64,000 nt of DNA, from positions 373,183,663 to 373,247,662 of the forward strand of contig OY856186.1 of the NCBI GenBank assembly GCA_963693315.1. The letters run 5' to 3'. Under the pieces are notes generated by a model, which did no database searches, was not told where the DNA came from, and saw only the letters and a list, made by a program, of their open reading frames with translations. Of this stretch, positions 11,961 to 24,164 are shown piece after piece. The DNA is from Diogma glabrata. Taxonomy: Eukaryota; Arthropoda; Insecta; Diptera; Cylindrotomidae. The number at the start of each line of letters is the position of its first letter. Positions within the stretch are counted from its first letter, which is position 1. A program made the position numbers and the translations under genes.

Positions 11961-12928
11961 AATCTACACTTCTACTTTCAACTTGAAAGATCTACCGAAT
12001 ATAAAATACGGGCTAAATCATGTGAATCGTGTCAACGATCAAAAGTTCATAGACAGATAAAATCTGCGATGGTTAAATTGGAATTGCCGAATTGCAGATT
12101 TGACCATATTAACATCGACATCATTGCACCACTTCCACAACCAAACACTTTTAGCTATATGTTGTAAACAGTAGACCGCTTCACGCGTTGGCCAGAAGCA
12201 TACCGCAAAAAAAAAAACACCAAGTACCATAGCATTAACACTTTTACATGAATATATCTGTAGGTTTGGTATTCCTTCGGTCATAACGACAGATTGTGGC
12301 GGACAATTCGAATCCAATCTGTTCACCGAGTTCACTAAGCTTTTTAAGCTCATTGAATCCGCACAGTTATTACAATCCGAAAGCAAACGATCTTGTCGAA
12401 CGCTTCCATCGTCAATTAAAAGCGTCTCTTAAGGCGAGATGCAAAACCGTTCACTGTAGCACTGAACTCCTACTGGTTTTACTTGGCATTAGAACTTCAT
12501 TCAAGGAAGACCTCCACTGCACACCTGCAGAATTAGTGTATGGTCAAACTTTAAAAGTCCCTGGCGAACTCTTTGTTGACTCTTCTACAGCCAACAATTC
12601 TGCTACTTCTGACTTCATCCGGAGATTGCGAAGTAATATGCAGACCGTTATTTCTACTTCTTCTAGGTAACCTAATCAGAGCGACATCTTCATTCCTGAA
12701 GATCTCAACAACTGCATGCATGTTTTTATTCGAGTGGAGAAAGCAAAAGGACCCCTTAGTACATCTTATGAAGGGCCGTTTGCAGTTGTACGCATATTGC
12801 GAAAAATTTTCTTCGTAGAAATTCACGGCAAGAACACGACAATCAGCATCGATAGGTTAAAACTGGCATTCAGCATCTTGTCTGCAGAAAAAACTCCCAA
12901 AAACAAACGTGTCTGTTTTGATTTGTAA
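11960..12928 (+). pseudogene. Integrase remnant of Ty3/gypsy relic
   Basis: Visible blocks are CESCQRSKVHRQ (the two cysteines of the zinc-binding motif, near 12021), RFDHINIDIIAPLPQP (first catalytic Asp), VDRFTRWPEA after an in-frame TAA, TTDCGGQFESNLF (second Asp, near 12288) and NDLVERFHRQLKASLKA (catalytic Glu, near 12391). The C-terminal part ends in an open frame 12716-12928 containing HVFIRVEKAKGP and a SIDRLKLAF block. Frame changes separate these pieces. The stop at 12926-12928 lies about 35 bp before the 3' LTR. Confidence 0.88.
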
Positions 12929-12963
12929 TCGATCTGAAAAGTACAATTTTTGACCTGGTCGAC

Positions 12964-13112
12964 TGTAGCGGCAACATATTAATTTAACGAAAATCAAAAC
13001 GTCAACCCTCAGCGAAACAAACCTACAATATGTCCATGTCCAACGGAAGATAAATTCACTTCAATATTATAATTATAGTAAATTAATATAAAAAATTAAA
13101 ATTCGGGTTAAT
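12964..13112 (+). repeat. 3' LTR of Ty3/gypsy relic
   Basis: Begins TGTAGCGGCAACATATT and matches the 5' LTR through the CCATGTCCAACGGAAG and CTTCAATATTATAAT blocks, but lacks the hairpin insertion of the 5' copy. Its end is uncertain because the last 30 bp are poorly conserved. Confidence 0.7.
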
Positions 13113-13232
13113 CTTAGTTTTGCGTTCGGTCGAACAAGTGTCAAAATTTTAATACACAAATCACATGTTAAAATTCTTTTGTTTTCAATCAAGTATTGTG
13201 TTCAATTTATTTCATATAAGTGATTGATTTTC

Positions 13233-14092
13233 AGGGTTCCGTACTTTGAAAATGTAAAAACGGTACCCTATTGGTGAGACTTCGGTATTCGTCCGAATTT
13301 CTACATAATCAATTGACTCACAAACTATAAGTACTATCAACTTGAAATTTTCTACAGTTATTAAATGTGTTTTCCCGCGCATGCTGATATTTTCGAAATA
13401 TTTGTTTTTATCTATATTATATGGACATTGATAAGGAGATAGTATAACAAAAGTGTTTTTAAGGATTCGAGTTTGGTTTAGAAAAATCGAAAAAGATGGA
13501 ATATCAAAAAAAAATTTCAATGAATTTTCGACTGCTTAGTTTTTGAGTTATTGTGAAAAATGAGTGTTTTTTCTGTCTCCCCCTTAACTCGCCTTAAAAA
13601 ACGTTTTTTTGTTTTGGTTGTTATAATTTCAAATGTTCATTGGAGGAGGTAGTAAAAATTTCGAAAAAAAAATCATTTTTGATCATGGCAAGTGGGGTGT
13701 CATATAAAAGGTGATTTTTTTTTGCAGTGCAAAACAGTTTTTTTGTAATTTTCGAAAGTCCAGTTTTCGACTTATTTTCAAAAATGTAAAATTTTTTTGG
13801 GCCCCCACCCCCTTATTTACGAACATTACAAAGGAAAAAAATTAAAAAAAATTCACTGGTGTAGGAATTTCGTTAAATCGAAACTAAAATTTTTTTTGGT
13901 TCTTATAATTTCAAGTCTTCATTGGAGCGGGTTTAAAGTAGAAAATTTGATGATTGTTTTTTGTAGTGCAAAATAATTTTTGAAAGCACCGTTTTTGATT
14001 TATTTCTAAAATTGTGTTTAAAAGAAGAACCATTCTCGTAGAATAATATATTCACGGAACCCTCGACGAGCGAATTATATTCGCACTTGTCC
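13233..14092 (+). repeat. GGGTTCCGTA-type insect repeat
   Basis: It begins AGGGTTCCGTACTTTGAAAA and ends at GGAACCCTCGACGAGCG plus ATTCGCACTTGTCC. From memory, repeats with this start and this end (GGAACCCT..GCGAGT..CGCACTTGGCC) are widespread in insects, notably Lepidoptera; the internal TTGAAATTTTCTACAG block fits too. No intact reading frame was seen. The class of the element is unknown to me. Confidence 0.65.
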
Positions 14093-14153
14093 TCCTTTTT
14101 TTTATTTAATAACAAAACTATAAATAGTGAGAAGTTTAGATTAATCACTTCAG

Positions 14154-14390
14154 AGTAGCTCGAAATTTGTTAATAATTTCAGAAATCAGGAACGTTTAAA
14201 GTATAATTGTCCTCGAACGGGTTAACCGATTTTATTTTATTTTTTTTGTTTAAAAAGCACAAAGTCAATTACTTTATAAAAATATTACACTGATAAAAAA
14301 AATTGTATTTTCTTGTTTGTAAATATTCGAATCGGTTTTCTAATCGACAAAACTAAACACCTATCTGTAATTTGAGTATATTTTTGGTAA
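14154..14390 (+). repeat. Dispersed repeat, related to 52609-52790
   Basis: Shares with 52609-52790 the blocks GCTCGAAATTTGTTAATAAT, GAACGG..ACCGATTT, and AAAATATTACACTGATAAAA, in the same order and orientation. Non-coding. Confidence 0.65.
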
Positions 14391-14639
14391 AAAACTGTAT
14401 CTTTAGAAAACAATGCAAAGTGAAGAAATTCCACTTTTGGGTTTCGCCCTCAATTTTTGAAAAATTTCATGTAAAATAAGTACAAAAATGTTGTAGTGTA
14501 ATTTTTTAGTAAAGCCTTATTTAATAGCTTTTTTTAAAAAAAGTTCAACAGAATCGGTTATCTTACTAAACTGAACTAACTAAATATCATTTTAAATGAT
14601 GAGTCGACCGCTATAATTTTCATTCAATCTTTACAACAT

Positions 14640-14930
14640 TTCCTATAACCGTGAATTTTTTGAAAAAAAAAATCTTTTGAAAAAAAGTTTTCTTTTGTAA
14701 AGTTTGAAGTTAAGGGGAGGGGGAAGTATAGGCAAAAATTTTCACATTTTGAAAATAAGTCGAAAACTATGCGTTCGAAAATTAAAAAAAAATTTTTTTT
14801 AGACTAGAAGAAAATGACCTTTCATAGGCACCCCTTCATCAAGGTCAAAAATTAATTTTTTTCAAAATATCCACTTCATCTCGAGAATTTTTCAAAATCT
14901 TACCCATGTTTTTTTAATATTTCTCGATTT
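14640..14930 (-). repeat. Inverted diverged copy of part of 13620-13830
   Basis: The reverse complement shows AGTTTTCGACTTATTTTCAA, a CCCCC-rich stretch and GGGGTG..ATGAAAGGT in the same spacing as 13680-13830. This suggests two head-to-head relatives of the GGGTTCCGTA repeat. Confidence 0.6.
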
Positions 14931-15714
14931 AAGTCAAAAGCCTCAAGAAGCCCAAAAATACTTTTTTCATGAGCACCGGCCGACCGGCGTTATATGCGAC
15001 GAAAGCTACTGTCAATTTCAATATTTTTTAAAATTCTCTGGCTAAAGTCGGTGATCAAAAAAGCTTTTGGGAAAAAATGATCAAAGAGAGTAGAGAGGCT
15101 CGCAACACCTGTTTATTTCTTCAATAGAAAAACTAAAACTTCAATAAATTTAGGTTATGTAATTTGACTTTGACAAAACTCGGTACATAAGCCTGAAGTC
15201 AATGTTTTATATAGTTTTAAAAGCTATTGGAAAAAATGGACAAAAATGGATACTGTTAATAAAAACTGTGAAGATCTCAACTTCAGTAACTTAAAGTGTG
15301 GTCACTCGATTTTGATGAAACTTGGTACATAAATAAGCTATCTACGACGAAATTAAAAATTGCCACTTAAAAATATAGCACTATATTCGTGCGACCTAAG
15401 GTTTTTTTCATCATAAAACTTGCTTTCCTGTAGCTGTTAAGAATATTCTAATTTTGGCTCATCTTTTTTTTAACAAAAACTAACAGAGTTCTAATCGCGT
15501 TCAGATATTGGTGTCATACTAAAGGTCGATTTTTTAAGGAAGATTTCAATTTTATTCTAAATTTTGAATTCCTTGGTGTGTAATACCAATGTGTCGATGC
15601 CTTATGTGTTTGTGCATGTCACAGCCCCTTAACTTCACAACTTGACGATTAAAAAGTTTGCTTAGATCCAAAGTCATAGCAAATTAAATGAACATTCCCA
15701 TGTCCTTCTACAGC
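14931..15714. other. AT-rich repeat-like DNA, no gene seen
   Basis: Contains phrases such as GATTTTGATGAAACTTGGTA (15310-15329), similar in style to 15170-15190, suggesting decayed repeats. No frame was recognised. Confidence 0.5.
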
Positions 15715-16130
15715 TTTTGAGTTGAGATTACTCTCAATTCTATATATACATAATTTATCAAATCTCTTTCTGAATTCAATCACTGATTAATAAGCAAAAT
15801 CAACAGGTTTTAATAAGTGTCACCGCTATTGTTTCGCAACAACAGGAAATCAATTATGCAAAAAAATTTCTTTAACATGAATATTCAACAGCTTCCAAAA
15901 CTCCAACAGTTGATTGTGGAAATTTCCAGCTTACACCGTACCAAATAATACACAAAATATTTTTATTCAACAACAATTAAAAGTTTATTCACAATTAAAA
16001 TAACTTTACTTCTATTTACACAGTTTTATGTTACGTTTACGATACAGCGTTCCGATTACACTTAATTTCACTTAATATAATCGAACTCTGCTTAAACTAT
16101 TTACACTATTGCAGTCTGATTTAAATTAAA
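15715..16130 (-). repeat. Diverged LTR relic, same family as the 59.5-63 kb element
   Basis: The segment follows the LTRs at 59495-60141 and 62337-62987 block by block: TGATTA(A/G)TAAGCA, CAGGTTTTAATAAG, CAACAACAGGAAA, CAACAGCTTCC, AATAATACACAAAATATTT and AAAGTTTATTCACAA. It is much more diverged than those two LTRs are from each other and no internal region adjoins it, so it is probably an old solo LTR or truncated end. Confidence 0.85.
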
Positions 16131-16462
16131 AAATTCTCGTTCTGCTAAAAGAATTTCTCATATAAAATTTTTCTCAGCTATTCGAGAAGTCAGCTTCTTT
16201 GGAAAGAAAACTGGATATATTTTATTTCCTTTTTTTGCTATTATGATTTGGTTTTTTGCTTTAACCCTTTTTCTTGGAAACAATGCAAAGTTTTGAAATA
16301 TTGTATAGGGAAAATTGATTTCGAATACAATTTTGTTTTGTATTTCATTGCAATTATGTAGAATCATAGTAATACACAAAGAAAACTATATCACATTGCC
16401 GAATTTGTAACTCTATGTATTGAGGGGCAAGGAGTGGAAAATGAAAACAATATTTTTATATT

Positions 16463-16910
16463 ATATTCGAGCACCAATTACGCTCCTCAAATTAGTATTT
16501 ACAAATTAAAATTTTTACGATTTCAATATTGTTCTTCCTCGTAGGAGTAAAATTTTTATTATTTTGATTTCACTCCTTTATTTTTTTCATTCCATTTTCA
16601 TTTCTTTCATTCCATTTGCAAAAGAAGAAATTTAGTACTTTTTCGTCATACTTTTTATTAATTTTTATAACAATAAACATTCAGAAAAATTACTTATTAT
16701 TTATGTAGGAAAGTATCTCTTTTGAAGCAAAAATAAATGGGTGAGTATTTGAAAGAAAATATTTATTTCGTATTAGGAGTAAGAACGATATTGTTTTATT
16801 TTATTTCCTGTATTTGGGAGTGTTGTATTTTTTTAAGTTACTCGCTTAAAAAAACGGAGTAAAGGAGTGATATAAGGAGCGTTTTAAACTCTGTTTTTTG
16901 TATTCTTTTC
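16463..16910 (+). repeat. GGAGTAA-rich dispersed repeat, copy 1
   Basis: The segment matches the reverse complement of 24165-24610 across about 450 bp, with shared blocks TTCAATATTGTTCTTCCTCG, TTCCATTTGCAAAAGAA, GAGTATTTGAAAG and TTTTTTTAAGTTACTCGCT. Copies are diverged and contain no open frame of note. Confidence 0.8.
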
Positions 16911-17339
16911 CAGATTTAATTACGATCGTAATTCACCAAAATTTTTCATACAATCTACAATAGTCGTAAACGCTATAAACATGAAATGAAATCTATAGCG
17001 ACTCTGAAATAGCCTTGTGTTTTGAGGTGCCAGAGGTGTCAAACTAGATTTCTTTAACTCGTTCGATTGGGGTGGGGTGTCTTGAAAGTTTTCTAATTTA
17101 AAAAAAATGGAAATTTTATATTTAATTCTTTGATCCTTAGGTTTTGAGATAACATCCAAAATATGGTTTTGGATCTATCGTAGGCTATAAATTCTTCGAT
17201 TAAACACACATTTAAATGAAAGTTACGGCAAATTGCCCTACTAGTATTTTATTCAGACACGCTTTATTATAATCCGGACCACATAAGGGTGTAACGGCTA
17301 GCCTCAATAGGGTATTTTACATCCGAACCCTTTCAGGAA
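16911..17339. other. Spacer, no gene seen
   Basis: No supported feature; a 79-codon minus-strand frame here has no recognisable motif. Confidence 0.5.
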
Positions 17340-18500
17340 TTATGTCTAATTTTGCCTATTATTGTATACCCTGATCTGAGCCCTATTTTGTTTGAACAGC
17401 TACAAATCGGATTGCCCTGTTTAAGGACTACTAAATCCAACTTTCATGAATTGAATTCTCGTTTCGCTTCACGTTATTACTTTCGTTTATCAAGTGTTAT
17501 AATTTTTTTTCGGGAACGCATTCGTTTGTTAAAGATCCTTCGTATTTTTGAATTTGAATTAAATTTTCTGTCTAACTGATATATTTCGGTATACATAAAT
17601 AGTTTTTACTCTAAGTCTAAATTAACTAACGCCGGTGTGCCCCAATGCTCAGTTTTATCCCCCACTTTATTTTTAATTTATATCAACGAACTGTTGAAAA
17701 TTACCAGCAATCCGATAAATAGTTTTGCAGATGATAGTACACCGCACAAGTCATATGTCCCCCTACCTTCAAAGAGTAAAATCCATGAACGAATAAATCC
17801 CGCTCGGAGTGTTGCTGTAATAAATGTAAACGAGAACCTAGAAAAAGTCGCCAATTGGAGTGACAAAAAATTGGTCCATTTTAATTCCATTAAAACACAG
17901 CTATTGATTGTTTACAGATCAAAGACCGTATGTGTCCCGAACAAATAGACGAATGTGAAAACATTCGTTTATTGGAAGTCACAATATCCTATGACTTACT
18001 ATGGAACGATCATATAATGGCAATGGTAAAGAGCACGTTAAGAAAACATGGCTTCCTATAAGTTCTATATTCGTCCTTGTATGGAGTTTTGTTGTCAAGC
18101 TTAGAGCGTTGCATCTGTTTCCATTCTAGCTCTTTATTTCAACAGCGAGCAATACGAATTGTTGGTGATCGAAATTCAACATTAAATCTTGATTCTCTAC
18201 AACATCGTTGCAGTGTTTCTGATCTCGTTTTTTTATAAATATCGTCACTAGCAGTGCTCGGATGAAATTAGATCCATCATGCCTCAAACATATTCATTTC
18301 CCCGTTATACTTGTCAATCGCTTTGTACAAACAGTCAAACTGTCGAGATTACTCACTGTCATAGTGACAAAATGCAAAGAGATTTCTTTGTCTGTACATC
18401 GTAGAAATGGAATGCTTTGCCTGAATCAATAGACTCGAGTGCCTTCAATCCACAAAGATTTAAAAAAAAGGCGTCCACCAACACCCTACACGCATGTTTT
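17340..18500 (+). pseudogene. LINE (non-LTR) reverse transcriptase relic
   Basis: The clearest part is a frame at 17637-17948 reading PQCSVLSPTLFLIYINELL and then SFADDST, with the catalytic Asp-Asp codons at 17730-17735. This is the block order of non-LTR retrotransposon reverse transcriptases (palm motif with ADD instead of the YxDD of LTR elements); the wording resembles jockey/CR1-type LINEs. Downstream, in shifted frames with stops, RPCMEFCCQA (near 18070) and a KWNALPESI stretch (near 18408) match the C-terminal region of the same class. The 5' part with endonuclease is absent or unrecognisable, so this is a 5'-truncated dead copy. Confidence 0.85.
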
Positions 18501-18560
18501 TGTGGGACCTAGTTCTTTAAAGGTGCCCTTGTGTTTTTGTGACACATTTTTTAGTTCCTA

Positions 18561-19170
18561 TAACACAACACTTTTTATTAAAAAAAATGAAGTGCGTAAT
18601 CTGTAAGTAAAACTTCTTTGGCCACTGCAGCAGGTATTATTAAAAATATTAAATATAAAATAAAATAGATATGTCATATTGAAATTTAGAGTTTCTTACT
18701 AATATTCTTGATAATATAATTTACAACAATGTGTAATAAAAAGCCGTATTTACATGGTTTACAAAGTCTTACAACGTATTACAAATTAAATTTCACGATG
18801 AATACATGTCCACTTAATTTAACAATTGGTACAAAAATTGTTGCATTTTTCAATAAATTTAGCAAATTTGTCATAAACCTCTAATTTCATATTTCAATTA
18901 TGCTAATAATTGAATTGACTTTGTAATACATTATGTAAACATTGCTTTTTATTACACATGCTGTAAATTATATTATCACGAAATACAACTATAAATTGCA
19001 ATATGACATATTTATTTTATATTTCATTTTTTTATTAATACCTGCAACAGTAGCCAAAGAAATTTATTTCAACCGCGTGCAAAGATTACACGCACTCATT
19101 TTTCTATTTAACAAAACAAATTTAATCAACACAAATATTTTTTCCCGCCCGGGAAAGCCCGGGATGCAAT
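18561..19170. other. AT-rich spacer, no gene seen
   Basis: Only short random frames. Ends in a small CCCGGGAAAGCCCGGG inverted motif at about 19147-19163, next to the minisatellite. Confidence 0.5.
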
Positions 19171-19175
19171 TTCTA

Positions 19176-19845
19176 AACACCATGACCACCGTGACACTAC
19201 CATAACCATCATGAACCAACATGACCATCATGACCACTGTGAACACCATGACCATCATGACCACCGTGAACACCATGACCACCTTGACGACCGTGACCTT
19301 CATGACCACCATAACCACCATGACCACCATGACCACCATGACTACCATGACCACCATAACCACCATGACCTTTATGACCACTATGTCCACCATGACCACC
19401 ATGAACACTAGGACCACCATGACCACCATGAGCACCATTACCACCATGACCACTATGACCACCATGACCATCATGACCTCCATGACCACCATGACCACCA
19501 TGACCGCCATGACCAACATGACCACCATGACCACCGTGACCACCGTGAACCTCATAATCACCATGACCACTATGACCACCATGACCACCATGACCACTAT
19601 GACCACCATGACCACAATGAACACCACGACCACCGTGACCACCATAACCACCATGACCACCGTGACCAGCGTGAACCTCATAATCACCATGACCACTATG
19701 ACCACCATGACCACCATGACCACTATGACCACCATGACCACCATGACCACTATTACCACCATGACTCCCAAGGCCACCATGACCACCATGGCCACCATGA
19801 CCACAATGACCGTCATGACTACACCATGACCACCATCTACAATCG
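19176..19845. repeat. 9-bp minisatellite (ATGACCACC)n
   Basis: Tandem 9-bp units with substitutions. As 9 is a multiple of 3, several frames stay open on both strands (MTT repeats on plus, HGG or VMVV repeats on minus), with frames up to 264 codons. A higher-order unit of 126 bp (14 units) is visible: the GTGAACCTCATAATCACC variant block starts at 19545 and again at 19671. A Gly/His-rich secreted protein on the minus strand cannot be excluded, but no signal peptide, splice sites or unique sequence support it. Confidence 0.93.
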
Positions 19846-19859
19846 ACACATCCAGCAAT

Positions 19860-21609
19860 ATAACATTCAGTACGAGATTGAATAAGTGAATAAAAAATAT
19901 AATAACAAATGAACAAATGAATGACTTGACATTTTTATGTGTGTCATGATCGGATTGTATCCTATATTTGATTCGGTTTTTAAATTTCGTTAGTTCCGTT
20001 GCAAAATTCTCATAACACGCCTAAAGAAGTTTTACTTCAAAAAATATAGCTAAAAGACTGAGCAATGTCACAACAAAAATTATCAAATAATACAATTTAA
20101 GCTACACCAATAAATATAAATATATAAAAATAAATGTAATATAATGTAATTAATTAGTGTCTCCTTTCTTTGATACAGAAATACCTTATAGATGCAATAG
20201 ATTAAATTTTTATGATAACTATCACTAGCTCGCTGGTAAACTATTTTAAAGTTATGTGGAGAATACAGAGAATACAGGGCTCGAAGACTTTTTAAGTTGC
20301 ATGCCTTCGCAACACATCGACATGTCGTTTAAGTTGGTAGTGAAGAATGCGTAAAATTATTTTGTATTAGATTATATTTTACCCATAACACTAAACAACT
20401 GGCCCGGGTAAGGCTTAAGGTAATGATGTAATATTAAATATTTCAAATGTCGCATATAAATAAATACAATCAATACTTTTAACCAAAAATAAACTTTAGT
20501 CATTGGTCCACTGAACTGGGATTATTGTTATATTTTAATGAATAATAAAAATACATAAATTTGTTGTCAAAGAAATTTTCGTTTTAAATTTTACTAAGTA
20601 CAGAAAAGATCTTTGCTAAACAAAAGTATTCCCTACTCGTAATCTAGGGTTCGAATCTTCCTAATTAATTCAAGAGAAAAGCAAATGATAACAAAAGCCA
20701 ATGGCAATCCTCTTCAAACTTTTAACAATAATAATAATAAATTCCTTCTTAACAAGAATCTCTTAAAAGCTATAACGTAATAATAAATCTTTGTTTTTTA
20801 ATTTGAATAATAATTTGAATGACAAAAGTCCAAAAAACAACTCAGTGTTGGATTATTATATATATACAACAAAAAAAGGAATTTGATGTTATTTTCGGTT
20901 GGTTTCGTAATTCGTTATTGCCCTTTTCATCTTTTTATTAAAATGATAACGAATTTTATTGTAATTTTTTTTTGTGTTGTACCTAAACAAATATTAGTTT
21001 GGAATAGTAGAAGATTATATCATTCACTTTTGTTCATGAAATGTTGAGTTCATTTCTTTTATTTTAATCTCAATCCAGGAAAACAATTATTTCAACATTT
21101 TTGTATGAACCGAGAAAAAAAACAATTCTTTTGTTCTACGTTGATTTGGGATAGAATTTCAAATTCGAATACAGTTAGGATTTAGTTAAAAAAAATTCAT
21201 ATATGTTGTTTTTTTATAAATCAACAAAAATAAATTCTATTTGTATTTCATGTTTGAATTTGTTTATCTAAAGATATATTTTAGCTCGATATTGATATCA
21301 CGCTGTTGACCTAGATACAAAGCTCGTTTATTGATGAAAGGTTATCAAGGGAGCAAAAACGGATTTCATCTTTATTTAAATCAAATTAATGTATGAATGA
21401 TTGATGAATACCTAAATAACCTATATTTTCTGATTGATAGATAACAAGCTATGTTATATTATTTTTTGTTTGAATTCTTATTAAACTTTGGTACGTACAT
21501 TACTTTGGTATGTACATGTTTTTATGGTCGACTTTGATCAAACCTGTTGCAAGGGTTTTTGTGTTATTGAGCTATTTTTCAGTTTTGCTATCATAGATTT
21601 ATTTATAAT
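19860..21609. other. AT-rich spacer with one tRNA-like remnant
   Basis: No gene seen. At about 20605-20665 the sequence TTTGCTAAACAAAAG followed by GGGTTCGAATCTTCC looks like A- and B-box remnants of a tRNA-derived element, but no cloverleaf can be drawn with confidence. Confidence 0.4.
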
Positions 21610-21815
21610 TCTGAAATCAACAAAATCTACAACTTTATAACAAGCTTTTGATATAATCATGACTGAATTTACTAAAAAGATTGTTGCGCTGCCCAAAACT
21701 AAAAACCATGTCCTCATAAAAGTTTTTTGCCGAAAACTATATCAAAATCCTTAACCTAGACCGAAGTCTTGATATCTCAGAGCTTGAGATTTCAGCCCTT
21801 CCATATTTTTCCATG
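21610..21815 (+). repeat. Partial copy of the 26.7/46.2-kb repeat family
   Basis: Shares CTGCCCAAAACTAAAAACCA, TTTTGCCGAAAACTATA and GACCGAAGTCTTGATATCTC blocks with 26728-26900 (inverted) and 46990-47110. Only the terminal module is present. Confidence 0.8.
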
Positions 21816-24164
21816 ATATCCATTACATCCAATCCACCATACAATTTCTTTTTTCTTTCACGTTTGACCTTTTTTAGGTGAAATAAAATTTCAAATTGAG
21901 TTTTCAGTTTTAAATTATATTAATTTTTTTGTTCATATTTTCAAACACGTCTAACCTATATTTACCACTCATAAAAAAATGTTTGACTGATAATAATGTA
22001 TTTTTTTTGCTTATTCTGATGATCCTGTGTTTCGCCATAGACAGCAATATGATTATTAAAGCACATAGAATTGATAATAAAGAAAAATCACCATCAACAG
22101 ATTTCAACACTAACATAAATACATCTAATTTTTTGGCTAGCGATTAAACATATTTGACCATAGAAAATTCAATTTATGGGTTTTCTTTGGCGTTTTTAAT
22201 TAAGATTAAAACAATTGCTATTGAAATAATGTTACTGGAACGATTGAGCACTGAAAAGGATGCAAAACAAATTTGAGAAAAATTTATTGAATTTTCGATT
22301 TTTACTGGTTTTAACGCAACAAATTTCATCTCATTTAGTTAACCTTTAATACATTTACCCACAAAACCTGTGACAGTAAATATCCTTCTCGATTAATTTG
22401 ATACCTTCTGCAAACGTTTTTTTATTTTTAAATGACAGTAGGATATTTTTAGAAAACGTCAAATAATATTATATTCATGAATCATGCCTCATTCACATTT
22501 AAGGTTACTGTCAATATTTCTTCAAATAGTTGATTTTTAATTTTAAAAAGAAATCTGAAACATTTTAAACAACGATTCAAATAACAAATACCACAATTGT
22601 TTTTCCAGAACTCAAAGTTGCTTTTTATTTTCATCTTCTAAAACGAGTAATATCCTTCTCATAATATAGTCTTTAAAGCTATATTTTAAATTAAAAGTCT
22701 GTCAAAATTAAAATTAAAGCTACCTATATCATGAAAATTGAATCGGAAAATTTTGTTATATTATTATGAAAATAATGGGAAAATGGTAGTTTGTTGTGTT
22801 AGAAGTACCTGTACATGTTTATGTTAGAGATTCTTTATTTTAAAAAATCAATCAATAAACGAGAATAAAATAAAAGTTTTTTTCCTACGAGTTTCCTTTT
22901 TCAATTACAAATATTTACAACTGCGGTTGAATGACTATAAAGTTTGATTTTTGTAATATAAAAATTCAAGTTTGAAAAATCTACCAACCTTTTATTTTAA
23001 ACATAAATAATATATATATTAAATTCCTATCATGAAATCAAAATAATAAAAATTAAAATACACTAAAGTCGATTCACAGTTTCAAAATACTTAAGATCCT
23101 TTTCACATCTCATAAATTTTATTATTTCAATTGAAATTTTCGATTGCCAATCATCGTTCATTTTCCATAAACTTTTATTATTTTTTTTCCTATCGATCTA
23201 AATTTTAAAATATTATTATCATCGTAAAATAAACACAAATAATAAGATTAAGATTTAACATAATTTTGTGATTTTATTTACCTTTTTCTCTTGAGTGTTA
23301 ATTAAAAAAAAATATTGAAACACTAATTCACTAATAACGATATAATTTATTCAAATAAAAATTAATTAAAATCATTATCCTTTTAATGTTTAATAATTAA
23401 TAAACGGAAAGTGTTAGAAAGATGATTACACTATTTTATTTGGAATAAAATGAAATAAAAAAGGTACAACCTTTACCTATACCTGTGAGTATTTATTTAC
23501 GTTTAACTTTTCATCAGTTGTGTGAGAGGAAAAGTATTTGACTGATTTGAGAGGAGTTTTATGATTTACAAAAAAAAGAGGATGTCATCATAGTTTTATC
23601 TTATCCTTGCTTATAATTTATAAACATGACTGGATGGATTTAGCTCTTGTACCTAAAAAGGACAAAATTTACCTAGATTTGTAAAAAATACCAATCAGTA
23701 AATCAACTAATCATCATTCGTAGGTGACAGCGGTGGAATTAGTTGTCCTAATGGTGCATCAAAAATATGTTGTATCTCGATGAGTTACTCGATTTTCTTC
23801 TTCTGTTTAATTTCTATAGATTCTTTTATCTCTTGTTGATTTTAATTATATATGATTCGAATCTAGTTGGATGATCTGGTACGACGATCTGGTCACAATT
23901 TAGGTTTAACTACATTGAATGTGGAAACTCCTAAAATGATTTTTCCAATGAAAAACTCAAATTCACTAAAACTATGTAACTGTAAAGCGGCAAAGTGACA
24001 AATTTTTCATTAAAAAAACCTTTTAACCGCTGGGCAGTTGATGAAATTAGTGATCTAGATTATGGACGCAGATTTTGTGATCCGGATTACTGACGCCGAC
24101 CATTTTTCATGACTTTATACTCGGCATACACTTAGTGTAGATACTTTTGTTCTTAGAAACACTC
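21816..24164. other. AT-rich spacer, no gene seen
   Basis: Very AT-rich with no recognised coding sequence. At 23723-23745 a GGTGACAGCGGTGGAATTAG sequence resembles the primer-binding region of the 59.5-63 kb retrotransposon. A short direct duplication (GTGATC..GATTA..GACGC) lies at about 24049-24100. Confidence 0.5.

Larger units (their letters stand above)
9448..13112 (+). mobile_element. Decayed Ty3/gypsy LTR retrotransposon
   Basis: A plus-strand element of about 3.66 kb in the order LTR, gag remnant, protease, reverse transcriptase, RNase H, integrase, LTR. The domain order (integrase last) is that of Ty3/gypsy, and the integrase and protease wording resembles the CsRn1/Kabuki-like lineage, a tentative placement. 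The LTRs share the blocks GGCAACATATTAATTTAACG and ACAATATGTCCATGTCCAAC. Right after the 5' LTR a TGGCACGATCAGC sequence may be the primer binding site. Stops and frameshifts occur in every domain and no product is possible. LTR outer ends are estimated to within about 10-15 bp, and no target duplication was confirmed. Confidence 0.9.
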
